A stretch of 64,000 nt of DNA from Pseudomonas fluorescens (GCF_902497775.2 NZ_OZ024668.1:1635826-1699825); one strand, 5' to 3'. Counted from the stretch's first letter, positions 26,377 through 34,881 are shown. Numbers and translations: made by a program. Notes: generated by a model not told the origin, from the letters alone.

Positions 26377-27161
26377 GCGTTCTCAAGCGTCTGACGCCGT
26401 ACCCGGGCCTGCGGGTATTGATCTCCGGCGGCGCCGCCGGTATCGGTGAAGTGCTGGCGGCGGCTTATATCGAAGCCGGTGCCCGGGTGCATGTCTGCGA
26501 TGTCAGCGAAGCGGCCCTGGCGGCGTTTCGCGACCGCTACCCGGACAGCGTCGCCACCCGCGCCGACGTCGGCGACGCGGCGCAGGTAGAGGCGGTGTTC
26601 AAGGTCCAGCGCGAGCAGTTCGGCGGCCTTGATGTGCTGGTCAACAATGCCGGCATCGCCGGGCCCACCGCCGGAATCGATGCCATCAGCGACGACGACT
26701 GGCAGCGCACCATCGACATCAACCTCACCGCGCAATACCGCTTCGCCCACCATGCGGTGCCGCTGCTCAAGGACTCGCCCAACGCCCACCTGCTGCACAT
26801 CGCCTCGGTGGCCGGGCGCCTCGGTTACGCCTGGCGCACGCCTTATGCGGCGACCAAGTGGGCCATTGTCGGCCTGATGAAATCCCTGGCCTCGGAACTT
26901 GGCGAAAGCGATATCCGCGTCAACGCCTTGCTGCCCGGCATCGTCGAGGGTCCGCGCATGGACGGGGTAATTCGCGCCCGTGCTGCGCAAGTGGGTGTCT
27001 GCGAGGCGGTGATGCGCGAGGAGTACCTGAAGAAGATTTCCCTCAAACGCATGGTCACGGCCGAAGATGTCGCCGCCACGGCCTTGTTCCTCTGTTCACC
27101 GGCCGCCCGCAACATCACCGGCCAAGCCATCAGCGTCGATGGCAACGTCGAATACCTCTGA
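26373..27161 (+). CDS. Short-chain dehydrogenase/reductase
   Basis: 262 residues of a classical SDR. The cofactor motif LISGGAAGIGEV is near residue 12, VNNAGIAG near 90 and the catalytic YAATK near 155, with an upstream active-site serine in HIASVAGRL. The usual C-terminal end NITGQAISVDGNVEYL is present. It is translationally coupled to the GntR gene. With the BKACE enzyme next door, it likely oxidises a beta-hydroxy acid to the beta-keto acid that the BKACE enzyme then cleaves. This pathway order is inference. Confidence 0.9.
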   Translation: MSVLKRLTPYPGLRVLISGGAAGIGEVLAAAYIEAGARVHVCDVSEAALAAFRDRYPDSVATRADVGDAAQVEAVFKVQREQFGGLDVLVNNAGIAGPTAGIDAISDDDWQRTIDINLTAQYRFAHHAVPLLKDSPNAHLLHIASVAGRLGYAWRTPYAATKWAIVGLMKSLASELGESDIRVNALLPGIVEGPRMDGVIRARAAQVGVCEAVMREEYLKKISLKRMVTAEDVAATALFLCSPAARNITGQAISVDGNVEYL

Positions 27162-27220
27162 GCAACACCCGCGCTTTTACCGCACTGCTTTCTCGCCAAG
27201 AATAAAAACGGAGAACACGC

Positions 27221-28153
27221 ATGTCCAAGAAACGCCCGGTCATCATCACCTGCGCCGTCACCGGTGCCATCCATACGCCGTCGATGTCGCCACACCTGCC
27301 GATCACCCCGCAGGAAATCGCCGACGCTGCCATTGGCGCCGCCCAGGCGGGTGCTTCTATCGTCCACCTGCACGCCCGTGACCCGTTCGACGGCAAGCCC
27401 AGCCAGGACGTCGAGCTGTTTCGCCAGTTCTTGCCGCAAATCAAGGCGCAAAGCGATGTGGTGATCAACCTCACCACCGGCGGTGCACCGACCATGGGCG
27501 TTGAAGAGCGCCTGCAGCCGGTGGCCCAGCTCAAACCAGAGTTGGCCTCGTTGAACATGGGCTCGATGAACTTTGGCCTGTACGAAATGCTTGAGCGCTT
27601 TACCGAGTTCAAGCACGACTGGGAGCGGCCGTACCTGGAAGAGAGCGACGATCGGATCTTTCGCAACACCTTTCGCGACATCACCTACATCCTCAACGCC
27701 TGCGCCGAGAATCGCACGCGCTTCGAGATTGAGTGCTACGACATCGGCCACCTGTACACCGCCGCGCATTTCCTCCAGCGCGGGCTGCTCAAGGCGCCGC
27801 TGTTCATCCAGTCGGTGTTTGGCCTGCGGGGCGGCATCGGTGGCCACCCCGAGGACCTGGCGCACATGCGCCGCACCGCCGACCGCCTGTTTGGCGACAA
27901 CTACGAGTGGTCGATCCTCGGCGCCGGGCGCAACCAGATCCCCCTGGGCACCATGGGCCTGGCCATGGGCAGCAACGTGCGCGTGGGCCTTGAGGATTCG
28001 CTGTGGGATGGCCCGGGCAAGCTGGCGGCGTCCAATGCCGATCAGGTCAAGCGCATCCGTACGGTGATCGAAGCCCTCGGCGGGCGCGTCGCCCGCCCCG
28101 ATGAGGCCAGGGAAATGCTCAGCCTCAAAGGCCGCTACGCAGTCGACTTCTAG
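27221..28153 (+). CDS. BKACE-family beta-keto acid cleavage enzyme (DUF849)
   Basis: 310 residues of the DUF849/BKACE family. The zinc-binding segment IVHLHARDP (His49 and His51) is clear, together with VVINLTTGGAPTMGVEERL, LASLNMGSMNFG and the later GAGRNQIPLGTMGLAMGSNVRVGLED. These enzymes react a beta-keto acid with acetyl-CoA to give acetoacetate and a new CoA thioester; known substrates include 3-keto-5-aminohexanoate and dehydrocarnitine. The neighbouring SDR and MFS importer suggest a complete route for an unknown hydroxy acid. I would not name the substrate. Confidence 0.9.
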   Translation: MSKKRPVIITCAVTGAIHTPSMSPHLPITPQEIADAAIGAAQAGASIVHLHARDPFDGKPSQDVELFRQFLPQIKAQSDVVINLTTGGAPTMGVEERLQPVAQLKPELASLNMGSMNFGLYEMLERFTEFKHDWERPYLEESDDRIFRNTFRDITYILNACAENRTRFEIECYDIGHLYTAAHFLQRGLLKAPLFIQSVFGLRGGIGGHPEDLAHMRRTADRLFGDNYEWSILGAGRNQIPLGTMGLAMGSNVRVGLEDSLWDGPGKLAASNADQVKRIRTVIEALGGRVARPDEAREMLSLKGRYAVDF

Positions 28154-28224
28154 CTTGCCTGCATGCTCCGGCCAGCGTTGGCCGGGGCGTTCCCACCGCT
28201 GACGTCACACTAGAGATTCGCGCC

Positions 28225-29571
28225 ATGACAATTACAAGATCGCCCGAAGAACTGACTGTGCCCCGTGATCCTGCAACCCTCAACCGGTTGCTGTTCGTCA
28301 AACTCATGCCGTTGCTGATTGCCGCCTATGTGCTGAGCTTTCTCGACCGTACCAACATCGCCCTGGCCAAGCATCAACTGGATGTCGACCTGGGTATTTC
28401 CGCGGCCGCCTACGGATTGGGCGCCGGATTGTTTTTCCTCACCTATGCGCTGTCGGAAGTGCCCAGCAACCTGATCATGCACAAGGTCGGCGCGCGCTTC
28501 TGGATCGCCCGGATCATGGTGACCTGGGGCCTGATTTCTGCGGCCATGGCTTTCGTCCAGGGCGAGACTTCGTTCTACGTGCTGCGCCTGTTGCTGGGCA
28601 TCGCCGAGGCCGGCTTGTTCCCCGGGGTGATGCTCTACCTGACCTACTGGTTCGGCCGCGAACAACGCGCCCGCGCTACCGGCTACTTCCTGCTCGGGGT
28701 GTGTTTTGCCAATATCATCGGCGGGCCGTTGGGCGCGGCGCTGATGCAGATGGACGGCCTGATGGGCTGGCATGGCTGGCAGTGGATGTTCATGCTCGAA
28801 GGCTTGCCGGCGGTGTTCTTCGCCTACGTGGTGTGGAAGAAACTGCCCGACCGGCCAAGCAAGGCGCCGTGGTTGACCCGTGCCGAAGCCGAGCAGATCG
28901 AACGCCAGTTGGCCAGCGAAGCCGAGGAGGGCGCAGGCCACAGCGGGCACTCGCTCAAGCAGTGCCTGACACCGCAGATCCTGTTGGCGATCTTTGTCTA
29001 CTTCTGCCACCAGATCACGCTCTACACTGTGATCTTTTTTCTGCCGGGGATCATTGGCAAATATGGCGACCTGAGTGTGCTGCAGATCGGTTTTCTCACG
29101 TCCTTGCCGTGGCTGGCGGCGGCAGCAGGCGCGATCCTCTTGCCGCGGTTTGCCAGCACGGCGCAGCGGGCGCGGCGGATCCTGGTGACTGGCCTGCTGA
29201 CCATGGCGTTGGGCCTGGCTATCGCTTCCCAGGCGGGGCCGGTGATCAGTTTGCTGGGCTTTTGCCTGTCGGCGGTGATGTTCTTTGTCGTCCAGTCGAT
29301 CATCTTCCTGTACCCGGCCTCGCGTCTCAAAGGTGCGGCGCTGGCCGGCGGCTTGGGCTTCGTCAACTCCTGCGGGTTGCTGGGCGGCTTCTTCGGGCCG
29401 TCGCTGATGGGCATGATCGAGCAGAGCACCGGCAATGCCGTGAACGGTCTTAAGTTCATTGCCGTAGTGCTGGTGGTGGCTGCGTTGGCGGCGCTGCGTT
29501 TGCGCCAGGGGCATGAGCGTAAAAGCACGAAGGGGGGAGCGCTCAGCAACGCGCAGCGGCAATCTGCCTGA
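28225..29571 (+). CDS. MFS transporter, anion:cation symporter (ACS) type
   Basis: 448 residues with 12 predicted membrane segments. The N-terminal LSFLDRTNIALAKHQLDVDLGIS and the following GAGLFFLTYALSEVPSNL are diagnostic of the ACS branch, which imports organic anions such as glucarate, tartrate or phthalate with protons. It is the last gene of the GntR-SDR-BKACE-MFS unit, 71 bases after the BKACE stop, and probably imports the substrate. A REP hairpin is found downstream. Confidence 0.9.
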   Translation: MTITRSPEELTVPRDPATLNRLLFVKLMPLLIAAYVLSFLDRTNIALAKHQLDVDLGISAAAYGLGAGLFFLTYALSEVPSNLIMHKVGARFWIARIMVTWGLISAAMAFVQGETSFYVLRLLLGIAEAGLFPGVMLYLTYWFGREQRARATGYFLLGVCFANIIGGPLGAALMQMDGLMGWHGWQWMFMLEGLPAVFFAYVVWKKLPDRPSKAPWLTRAEAEQIERQLASEAEEGAGHSGHSLKQCLTPQILLAIFVYFCHQITLYTVIFFLPGIIGKYGDLSVLQIGFLTSLPWLAAAAGAILLPRFASTAQRARRILVTGLLTMALGLAIASQAGPVISLLGFCLSAVMFFVVQSIIFLYPASRLKGAALAGGLGFVNSCGLLGGFFGPSLMGMIEQSTGNAVNGLKFIAVVLVVAALAALRLRQGHERKSTKGGALSNAQRQSA

Positions 29572-29953
29572 GGTTTTCACAGATACATTTGTGGGCTGGC
29601 TTGCCAGCGATGAGGCCAGTGCAGTCAGCACATGAAGTGTTGACTGGATTACGACCGCTGCGCGCTCGATCGCGGGCAAGACCCGCTCCCACAGGATTGG
29701 CGCGGTACCTGTAGGAGCGGGCTGGACCCGCGATGAGGCCATCCCAGACAACATACCACTTGACAGCCCACCCCCATCTCGTTTTCAATCCGCCCCCTTC
29801 AGATCCACCCCTCATTATTTAGGTGAAGCCAGTGCCCCACGCCAACCAACACGCCTGATGCCGACGACGGACGTTTAAGCCTGTTGGTGCCTGCCTGCGC
29901 ACGCACTTTCACCTGCCCGCTGTCGTCGGTTTTCCCAATCTTGGAGAAGACCC
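29572..29953. other. Intergenic region with REP pair and RNA-repair leader
   Basis: No gene is seen. A REP pair lies at 29668-29737. Between 29861 and 29929, just before the RNA ligase gene, CCGACGAC and GTCGTCGG form 8-base arms about 53 bases apart. They could fold in the leader RNA or mark a regulator site. I see no convincing sigma-54 promoter. Confidence 0.6.
29668..29737. repeat. REP pair (imperfect hairpin)
   Basis: Arms containing CGCGGGCAAGACCCGCTCCCACAGG and its near complement with CTGTAGGAGCGGGCTGGACCCGCG, facing each other, downstream of the MFS gene. Confidence 0.75.
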
Positions 29954-30823
29954 ATGACACTCGATATCCGCGAGCTCGCGCAGCTCGACCTGTACAAATA
30001 CCCGCGCACCCCACACCTGCAAAGTTCTCGCCTGCAAGCTGGCGACAGCGACCATGATCAGTTGGCCTATAGCCGTCTGAATGGCCAGTACCTGGTGGTC
30101 GAGGAAAAGCTCGACGGCGCCAATGCCGCGATCAGCTTTTCCGCCGCCGGCGAGCTGTTGTTGCAGTCCCGTGGCCATTACCTGGCCGGTGGCAGCCGCG
30201 AGCGTCAGTTCAGCCAGTTCAAGCAATGGGCGGCCTGTCACGAAGACTGGCTGCTCGAACACCTGGAAGACCGCTACGTCATGTTCGGCGAGGTAATGAG
30301 CAAGCGCCACAGCGTGTTCTACGACCAGCTGCCGCACCTGTTCTTCGAGTTCGATATCTGGGACCGCGAGGCCCAGGTGTTCCTCTCCACCGCACGGCGC
30401 CAGCAACTGCTCGCGGGCGGTCCGGTGCTGTCGGTGCCGGTGCTGTTCGAAGGCATCGCACCGCCACGGCTGAAGGACCTGCTGGCCCTGGTCGGCCATT
30501 CGCAGGCCAAGTCGCGACGCTGGCAGGAGGCCTTCGCCGAAGTCATCGCCCGTCAGCAACTGGACTTTGCCAAGGCCTGGAACCAGGGCGACCGCTCCGA
30601 TCTGATGGAGGGCCTGTACCTGAAAATCGAAACCGCCGAGCACACCACCGGGCGGATCAAATGGGTGCGCCACGACTTCGTCCAGGCCATCCTCGAAGCC
30701 GATGAGCACCACTTGCGCCAGCCGTACATCCCCAACCTGCTGGCCGCCGGTGTCGACCTGTATGCGCCCGAGCCCCAGGTCACCTGGGCCAGCCTGCAGG
30801 CCGCCGAACAAGGAGTTGAATGA
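29954..30823 (+). CDS. RNA ligase
   Basis: 289 residues with nucleotidyltransferase motifs in order: motif I EEKLDGAN, with adenylated Lys52; motif III FGEVMSKRHSVFY; IIIa LFFEFDIWD; IV EGLYLKIE; and V GRIKWVRHDF. This is the core of covalent ATP-dependent polynucleotide ligases of the RNA ligase group, which join 3'-OH to 5'-phosphate ends. There is no separate OB domain of the DNA ligase type. The next gene, one base after the stop, encodes a kinase and HD phosphoesterase that would prepare the ends, so the pair forms an RNA repair unit. The cellular target is not known. Confidence 0.85.
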   Translation: MTLDIRELAQLDLYKYPRTPHLQSSRLQAGDSDHDQLAYSRLNGQYLVVEEKLDGANAAISFSAAGELLLQSRGHYLAGGSRERQFSQFKQWAACHEDWLLEHLEDRYVMFGEVMSKRHSVFYDQLPHLFFEFDIWDREAQVFLSTARRQQLLAGGPVLSVPVLFEGIAPPRLKDLLALVGHSQAKSRRWQEAFAEVIARQQLDFAKAWNQGDRSDLMEGLYLKIETAEHTTGRIKWVRHDFVQAILEADEHHLRQPYIPNLLAAGVDLYAPEPQVTWASLQAAEQGVE

Positions 30824-30824
30824 T

Positions 30825-31961
30825 ATGGACATGAACACATTGCAAGGGCTGATGCCCAGCCCCGGCCGCGCGGTCGACTACCCGGCGCTGCTGGAGGCGA
30901 TCCCGTCGCTGCGCGCCTTGGCGGCGACTATCCAGGACCCGGTCTACCACCAGGAAGGCGACGTCTGGACCCACACCATGATGGTGGTCGATGCCTTGCT
31001 CGCCGACCCGGTGTACCAACGCGCCAACCCCGAGCAGCAGTTCGTGCTGTTCTACGCCGCAGTCTTGCACGACATCGCCAAACCATCGTGCACGGTGATC
31101 GATGAAATCACCGGCAAGGTCGGCCAGCCCGGCCATTCACGCCGCGGCGCGGTGGATGCACGCATCCTGTTGTGGCAGGCCGGGGTGCCGTTTGACCTGC
31201 GGGAAACCATCTGCCGGATCATCAACGTGCACCAGTTGCCGTTCTTTGCCTTGGCAGGGGACAAGAGCGGGCGTTCGGCCGAGCAGATTCTCCATCGCCT
31301 GTCGTGGGAGTTGCCGGTGTGGATGCTCTGCGCAGTGGCCAGCGCCGACATGCAGGGCCGCGGCTTTGCCGGCAAGCAGGGTGTACTCGACGACATCGAA
31401 GTGTTCCGCCTGCTGGCCGAAGACGAGGGCTGCCTGGATCAACCCAAGGCCTTCGCCGACGACTACACCCGGCGCAGTTACTTTCGCGGTGCCTCGGTGC
31501 TGCCGCAGTACAGCCTGTACCGCGAGGTGCAGGGCTCGCAGGTGATCATGCTGGCGGGGCTGCCGGCCAGCGGCAAGGACACCTGGGTCAGCCAGCACGC
31601 AGCGGATCTGGCCGTGGTGTCGTTCGACGATGCCCGCCAGGAGCTTGGCCTGAGCCATGGCGACAAAGGCCCGGTGGCGCAGTACGCGATCGACAAGGCC
31701 AAGACCTTGCTGCGCCGCCGCGAACCGTTCGTGTGGAACAGCACGCACCTGTCGCAGCAGATGCGCAAGAAGACCCTCGACCTGCTCTACAGCTACGACG
31801 CCGACGTGCAACTGGTGTACCTGGAGCAGAGCGAGCGCGAGCTGATGCGCCGCAACGCCCGCCGGGACACCACGCTGCGCAACAAGGACATCGAACGCAT
31901 GTATTTTCGCTGGGAAGTGCCGACGCCGGTGGAGGCGGATCGGGTCGAGTATGAGGTGTGA
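30825..31961 (+). CDS. HD-Pnk-like end-healing enzyme: HD phosphoesterase plus polynucleotide kinase
   Basis: 378 residues from the ATG at 30825, with AGGAG nine bases upstream. Residues 1-220 form an HD domain: His50, His82-Asp83 (VLHDIAKP), His104 and His136. Residues 240-378 form a P-loop kinase: GLPASGKD (Lys251), then SFDDARQEL, where Asp268 and Arg271 match the catalytic Asp and Arg of T4 Pnkp. The order HD then kinase is that of Runella HD-Pnk, which removes 2',3'-cyclic or 3'-phosphates and phosphorylates 5'-OH ends. With the adjacent ligase, it would heal broken RNA for sealing. Activity is inferred from motifs. Confidence 0.85.
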   Translation: MDMNTLQGLMPSPGRAVDYPALLEAIPSLRALAATIQDPVYHQEGDVWTHTMMVVDALLADPVYQRANPEQQFVLFYAAVLHDIAKPSCTVIDEITGKVGQPGHSRRGAVDARILLWQAGVPFDLRETICRIINVHQLPFFALAGDKSGRSAEQILHRLSWELPVWMLCAVASADMQGRGFAGKQGVLDDIEVFRLLAEDEGCLDQPKAFADDYTRRSYFRGASVLPQYSLYREVQGSQVIMLAGLPASGKDTWVSQHAADLAVVSFDDARQELGLSHGDKGPVAQYAIDKAKTLLRRREPFVWNSTHLSQQMRKKTLDLLYSYDADVQLVYLEQSERELMRRNARRDTTLRNKDIERMYFRWEVPTPVEADRVEYEV

Positions 31962-32006
31962 GGCCATGCGGGTTATGTGGGGCAGCAGGCAGCCATCCAT
32001 GACCCT

Positions 32007-32399
32007 TCAGGGCATGCCGCTGATCTGTTTCAGGTACTGGACTCTGGCTTGTGTCTGCTTCAACAGGCAATGGGTATGGATGGTGGCGTAGCCGCTGCCG
32101 CCAACCGACTCATACGTCTCCAATTCACAGCTGGCATCACGAAAGGCAATCCAAGTGCGCTGGGCTTTTTTCAGCGCCACGTCCTGGGTCGGGCGCCCGG
32201 GTGACGCGCCCTCGTCCTTGAAGCGTGTAACCAGCTCCTGATAGAGCTGATTCAATTGCCGATCGGATTTTTTCAGCGAGCGCTGCATGCATTCGAGCAT
32301 CTGCACTTCGGTGTTGGCGCCGGGGCACAGGCTGCTTGCCTGGACCGGGGTGGCCAGCGCCAGCAGCACGCCGAAGCCTGCGTAAATCAAGCGATACAT
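32007..32399 (-). CDS. LprI-like (DUF1311) periplasmic protein
   Basis: 130 residues with a signal peptide ending at PVQAS. The mature part shows the LprI/DUF1311 pattern: CPGANTEVQMLECMQRSLKKSDRQLNQLYQEL, followed by KKAQRTWIAFRDASCELE and a final CLLKQTQARVQYL. Cysteines are in pairs and likely form disulphides in the periplasm. The M. tuberculosis member is a lysozyme inhibitor; whether this protein does the same is unknown. It converges on the HD-Pnk gene and is preceded by the GFA gene on the same strand. Confidence 0.85.
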   Translation of the reverse strand: MYRLIYAGFGVLLALATPVQASSLCPGANTEVQMLECMQRSLKKSDRQLNQLYQELVTRFKDEGASPGRPTQDVALKKAQRTWIAFRDASCELETYESVGGSGYATIHTHCLLKQTQARVQYLKQISGMP

Positions 32400-32428
32400 G
32401 GGGCGTCCTTGCGTTGAAGTTTTTTAGT

Positions 32429-32830
32429 TTATTGGTGTTGCGGCCAGGCGTCGCCAATCACCAGCCAGCAAGCCTTGGACTGCACATGCACATGTTTTTG
32501 GCGGGCAGGCTCGAACGGCGTATCCAGGGTGCCGAGCGCCACGCTGACCCAGCCCGGATAATCGCCACTGGCATTGGCCCAGAACAGGCTCGCGCCGCAG
32601 CTTGAACAAAAGCTGCGGCTGACCGATGGCGATGACTTGAACACCCGCAACACCTCCTGCGGATCGCTGCAGCTCAAGGCCTCAGCCGGCACGCTGGCGT
32701 ATGTTGCAAAAGCTGCGCCATGGGCTTTGCGGCACTGGCTGCAGTGGCAGTGGGTGACGGCTTTTAGCGGGGTGTTGATGTGGTAGCTGACGGCGCCGCA
32801 CAGGCAGCTGCCGTGAAAGTCGCTGGTCAT
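32429..32830 (-). CDS. GFA-family (glutathione-dependent formaldehyde-activating/CENP-V) protein
   Basis: 133 residues from the ATG at 32830, preceded by AAGGA. The zinc-binding cysteines are in three motifs, GSCLCGAVSYH, CHCSQCRKAHG and SFCSSCGASLF, the full set of the GFA/CENP-V fold. Members bind glutathione adducts or small thiols; the true role of most is unknown. It lies upstream of the LprI-like gene in the same direction, 29 bases away. Confidence 0.9.
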   Translation of the reverse strand: MTSDFHGSCLCGAVSYHINTPLKAVTHCHCSQCRKAHGAAFATYASVPAEALSCSDPQEVLRVFKSSPSVSRSFCSSCGASLFWANASGDYPGWVSVALGTLDTPFEPARQKHVHVQSKACWLVIGDAWPQHQ

Positions 32831-32883
32831 CCCGAAATCCTTGGCGGGCAAATTTGCCAGGGATCATACACGGGCTATTCAGC

Positions 32884-33108
32884 CTAGTTTAGCGGCGGTT
32901 CTTCGATGATCTGGATATCGACAGCGAACCATTGACCTTGTGGCCCTTGCACAAGCTCGTAACTCACTACCTGGCCCTCGTGCAGGACCAGCCCGTCAGG
33001 CATTGCGGACCCGATCTGAAAAAAGACATCGTCCTCGCGGAAGGTAGGGATGGAAACGCTCAGTTCACTTTCGGTCGAGCCAGCAGGGGGACGAGGAATT
33101 CTGCCCAT
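32884..33108 (-). CDS. Degenerate cold-shock-domain protein
   Basis: 74 residues from the ATG at 33108, with AGGAG eight bases upstream. Its C-terminal 50 residues align by eye with the cold-shock gene upstream: DVFFQIGSAMPDGLVLHEGQ against [20 protein letters not shown], then VVSYELVQGPQGQWFAVDI. However, the RNA-binding RNP1 motif (KGFGFI) is missing, replaced by a proline-rich N-terminus. It is likely a divergent paralogue in an operon with the cold-shock gene, 45 bases downstream of it. Nucleic-acid binding, if any, must work differently. Confidence 0.65.
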   Translation of the reverse strand: MGRIPRPPAGSTESELSVSIPTFREDDVFFQIGSAMPDGLVLHEGQVVSYELVQGPQGQWFAVDIQIIEEPPLN

Positions 33109-33153
33109 GAGCGTTTCTCCTGGTGCGTTAAACAGCAAGGAATTACCTGGTTT

Positions 33154-33366
33154 TTACTCCGGTCGAACTTGGGCGGCCTGCAAACCTTTCTGGCCTTTTT
33201 CGGCGACAAAGGAGACTTTTTGCCCTTCTTTCAGTGATTTGAATCCGTCACTTTCGATGGCCTTGAAGTGCACGAACAAATCATCGCCACCTCCGTCTGG
33301 GGTAATGAAGCCGAAGCCTTTCTCATCATTGAACCATTTCACCGTACCGTTCAGTCTGTTGCTCAT
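33154..33366 (-). CDS. CspA-family cold-shock protein
   Basis: 70 residues of a complete cold-shock domain: [16 protein letters not shown] (RNP1 KGFGFI), DLFVHFKAI (RNP2-like), and the C-terminal [15 protein letters not shown]. These OB-fold proteins bind single-stranded RNA or DNA and melt mRNA structures, often on cold shock. The ATG at 33366 has GAGGG upstream. About 120 bases of leader separate it from the divergent Nudix gene and could hold a thermosensing 5' UTR, though I cannot show one. Confidence 0.95.
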   Translation of the reverse strand: MSNRLNGTVKWFNDEKGFGFITPDGGGDDLFVHFKAIESDGFKSLKEGQKVSFVAEKGQKGLQAAQVRPE

Positions 33367-33486
33367 TGCGCCAACCCTCGAGTCTTGCAGCTTTGCATGG
33401 AAATTGCTGTTGCCTGAAGAAAGTAGGCCTGTGCCGGCAAACGCACAACTGGTAAAAATGCCAGGTCTGAAGAAAGGAATACCTAG

Positions 33487-33957
33487 ATGCGTGAACGAAA
33501 ATCAGCCCGCCTATTAGTCATCAGCCCCTCGCGACGCGTGTTGCTGTTCCGCTTCGTCCATCGCCACGGCGCGCTGGCCGGTGACGACTATTGGGCAACA
33601 CCGGGTGGCGGGGTGGAGGAGGGTGAAACCTTCGAGCAAGCTGCGATTCGCGAGCTGCGCGAAGAAACCGGCATCCAGGTCGACGCCGTGGGCGCCCACT
33701 TGAGCGAGCGCCGCTTTGCCATGCAGTTGCCCAGCGGCGAGTGGGTCACTTCGGTTGAGCAGTACTACCTGATCCAGGCGCAAAACCAGCAACTGTGCCG
33801 CCAGGGCTGGACGTCTTCGGAAGTCGAAGTGATGGCCGATCATCGCTGGTGGTCGGCCGAGGAACTGCGCCAAACCAGCGACACGGTGTGGCCGGAGCGG
33901 CTGATTGAAACCCTCGAATCAGCCGGTGTGTTCAGCGCCGCGCCAGCGCATGGCTGA
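33487..33957 (+). CDS. Nudix hydrolase
   Basis: 156 residues. The Nudix box is complete: [23 protein letters not shown], holding the GX5EX7REUXEEXGU pattern near residue 43. Nudix enzymes cleave nucleoside diphosphates linked to another moiety, using Mg2+. The [13 protein letters not shown] context is of the general MutT/NUDIX type and gives no substrate. It is divergent from the cold-shock gene, and its last 26 bases overlap the convergent gene for a small periplasmic protein. Confidence 0.9.
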   Translation: MRERKSARLLVISPSRRVLLFRFVHRHGALAGDDYWATPGGGVEEGETFEQAAIRELREETGIQVDAVGAHLSERRFAMQLPSGEWVTSVEQYYLIQAQNQQLCRQGWTSSEVEVMADHRWWSAEELRQTSDTVWPERLIETLESAGVFSAAPAHG

Positions 33958-34261
33958 CGCACTGCTCGTAGTAGGTCTGCTTGATGGCTGCAGGCTTGAG
34001 GCGTGACTGGCTGTTGTAGGTCTGTTCGGTGATGCCCATGGCGGTCATGCGCATCCACGGCTTGCTGAATTTACGCACCTGCAGGCGTTTGCGTGCGGCG
34101 TACAGGGTCACTCCGGAGAGCTTCGATTGCTGCGCACCGGCGGCGATGTCCGAACCCCAACTGCACATGTAGCGGTCGTTGCTGCCCAGGGCCTTGGCCT
34201 GGGCAGCGAGCGGGAGGGCGACCAGAAAAAACGCTGCCAGGGTTAATCCATAAGCCCGCAT
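33932..34261 (-). CDS. Small secreted protein of unknown function
   Basis: 109 residues with a signal peptide (LTLAAFFLVALPLAAQAKA). The mature part is basic and has two cysteines (MCSWGSD and EQCVSHAL) that may pair in the periplasm. No family is recognised. A GTAGG precedes the ATG at 34261. It overlaps the Nudix stop in the opposite direction by 26 bases. Its coding potential is good; a role cannot be given. Confidence 0.65.
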   Translation of the reverse strand: MRAYGLTLAAFFLVALPLAAQAKALGSNDRYMCSWGSDIAAGAQQSKLSGVTLYAARKRLQVRKFSKPWMRMTAMGITEQTYNSQSRLKPAAIKQTYYEQCVSHALARR

Positions 34262-34351
34262 AGCACCTACCTAACTTGCTGAAAAGAAAGCGAGTTTGCC
34301 AACGAAGCGGCTAGCAGGGGGCCAGCAATTTGCCTTATTTGCGCCTGAATT

Positions 34352-34783
34352 TCACAGCAGTTGCGCTTGTGGCTGGCGGCCCAGCAGAAGGCTTTCTGCG
34401 GCAACGACGAAGCTGCTGCCCAGCAGCCAGAAGGCATCGTGAACCTGGCTCATGAGATAGCAGGCGCCCTGGCTGTCGACAAACAGCGCGCCATGGCCGT
34501 GGTGGACATCGCCGATGCACACCAGGGTGGTGTTGAGCTTGTGTTGCATCCTCACGATGACGTTGTCGCTGTGCAGGGCGGGCTTGGCCCTGAACTCGAT
34601 ATCGCCGGCGGCGCATTCTTCACCGGCGCCACAGTGGCCGACGCACAGGCCGTTGAACGTCGTGAGCAGGGCGTTGGCGGGGTGGCCGCCGGGCACGCTA
34701 TCTGCCTCTAGGGCAATAACCTGGGCAGGCCAGCCGGCAGCCACGAACAAGGGGCGGATGGTCTCGGGAAGTTCCATGGGCAT
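34352..34783 (-). CDS. SUKH-3-like protein, possible orphan immunity protein
   Basis: 143 residues, no signal or membrane segment. The start ETIRPLFVAAGW and the end GACYLMSQVHDAFWLLGSSFVVAAESLLLG resemble the SUKH-3 family, known chiefly as immunity proteins against polymorphic toxins. No toxin gene is seen within several kilobases, so it would be an orphan. The similarity is judged by eye only. It lies between a small periplasmic protein gene and an MHS transporter gene, all on the minus strand. Confidence 0.45.
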   Translation of the reverse strand: MPMELPETIRPLFVAAGWPAQVIALEADSVPGGHPANALLTTFNGLCVGHCGAGEECAAGDIEFRAKPALHSDNVIVRMQHKLNTTLVCIGDVHHGHGALFVDSQGACYLMSQVHDAFWLLGSSFVVAAESLLLGRQPQAQLL

Positions 34784-34881
34784 AGCGGTTCACCAGCGGC
34801 AAACGCCCAGTATCGGCAAGCCAGTGGCCATCAAGCAAGGGTGTAAACGCGATGGTGGGCGCTCATCCATGAGCAGGGTAT

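Noticed and set aside
29880..29953. Sigma-54 promoter before the RNA repair operon, as in rtcBA systems
   Set aside because: No TGGCAC-N5-TTGC match with correct spacing; the closest match (TTGGTGC...TGCGC) is poor.
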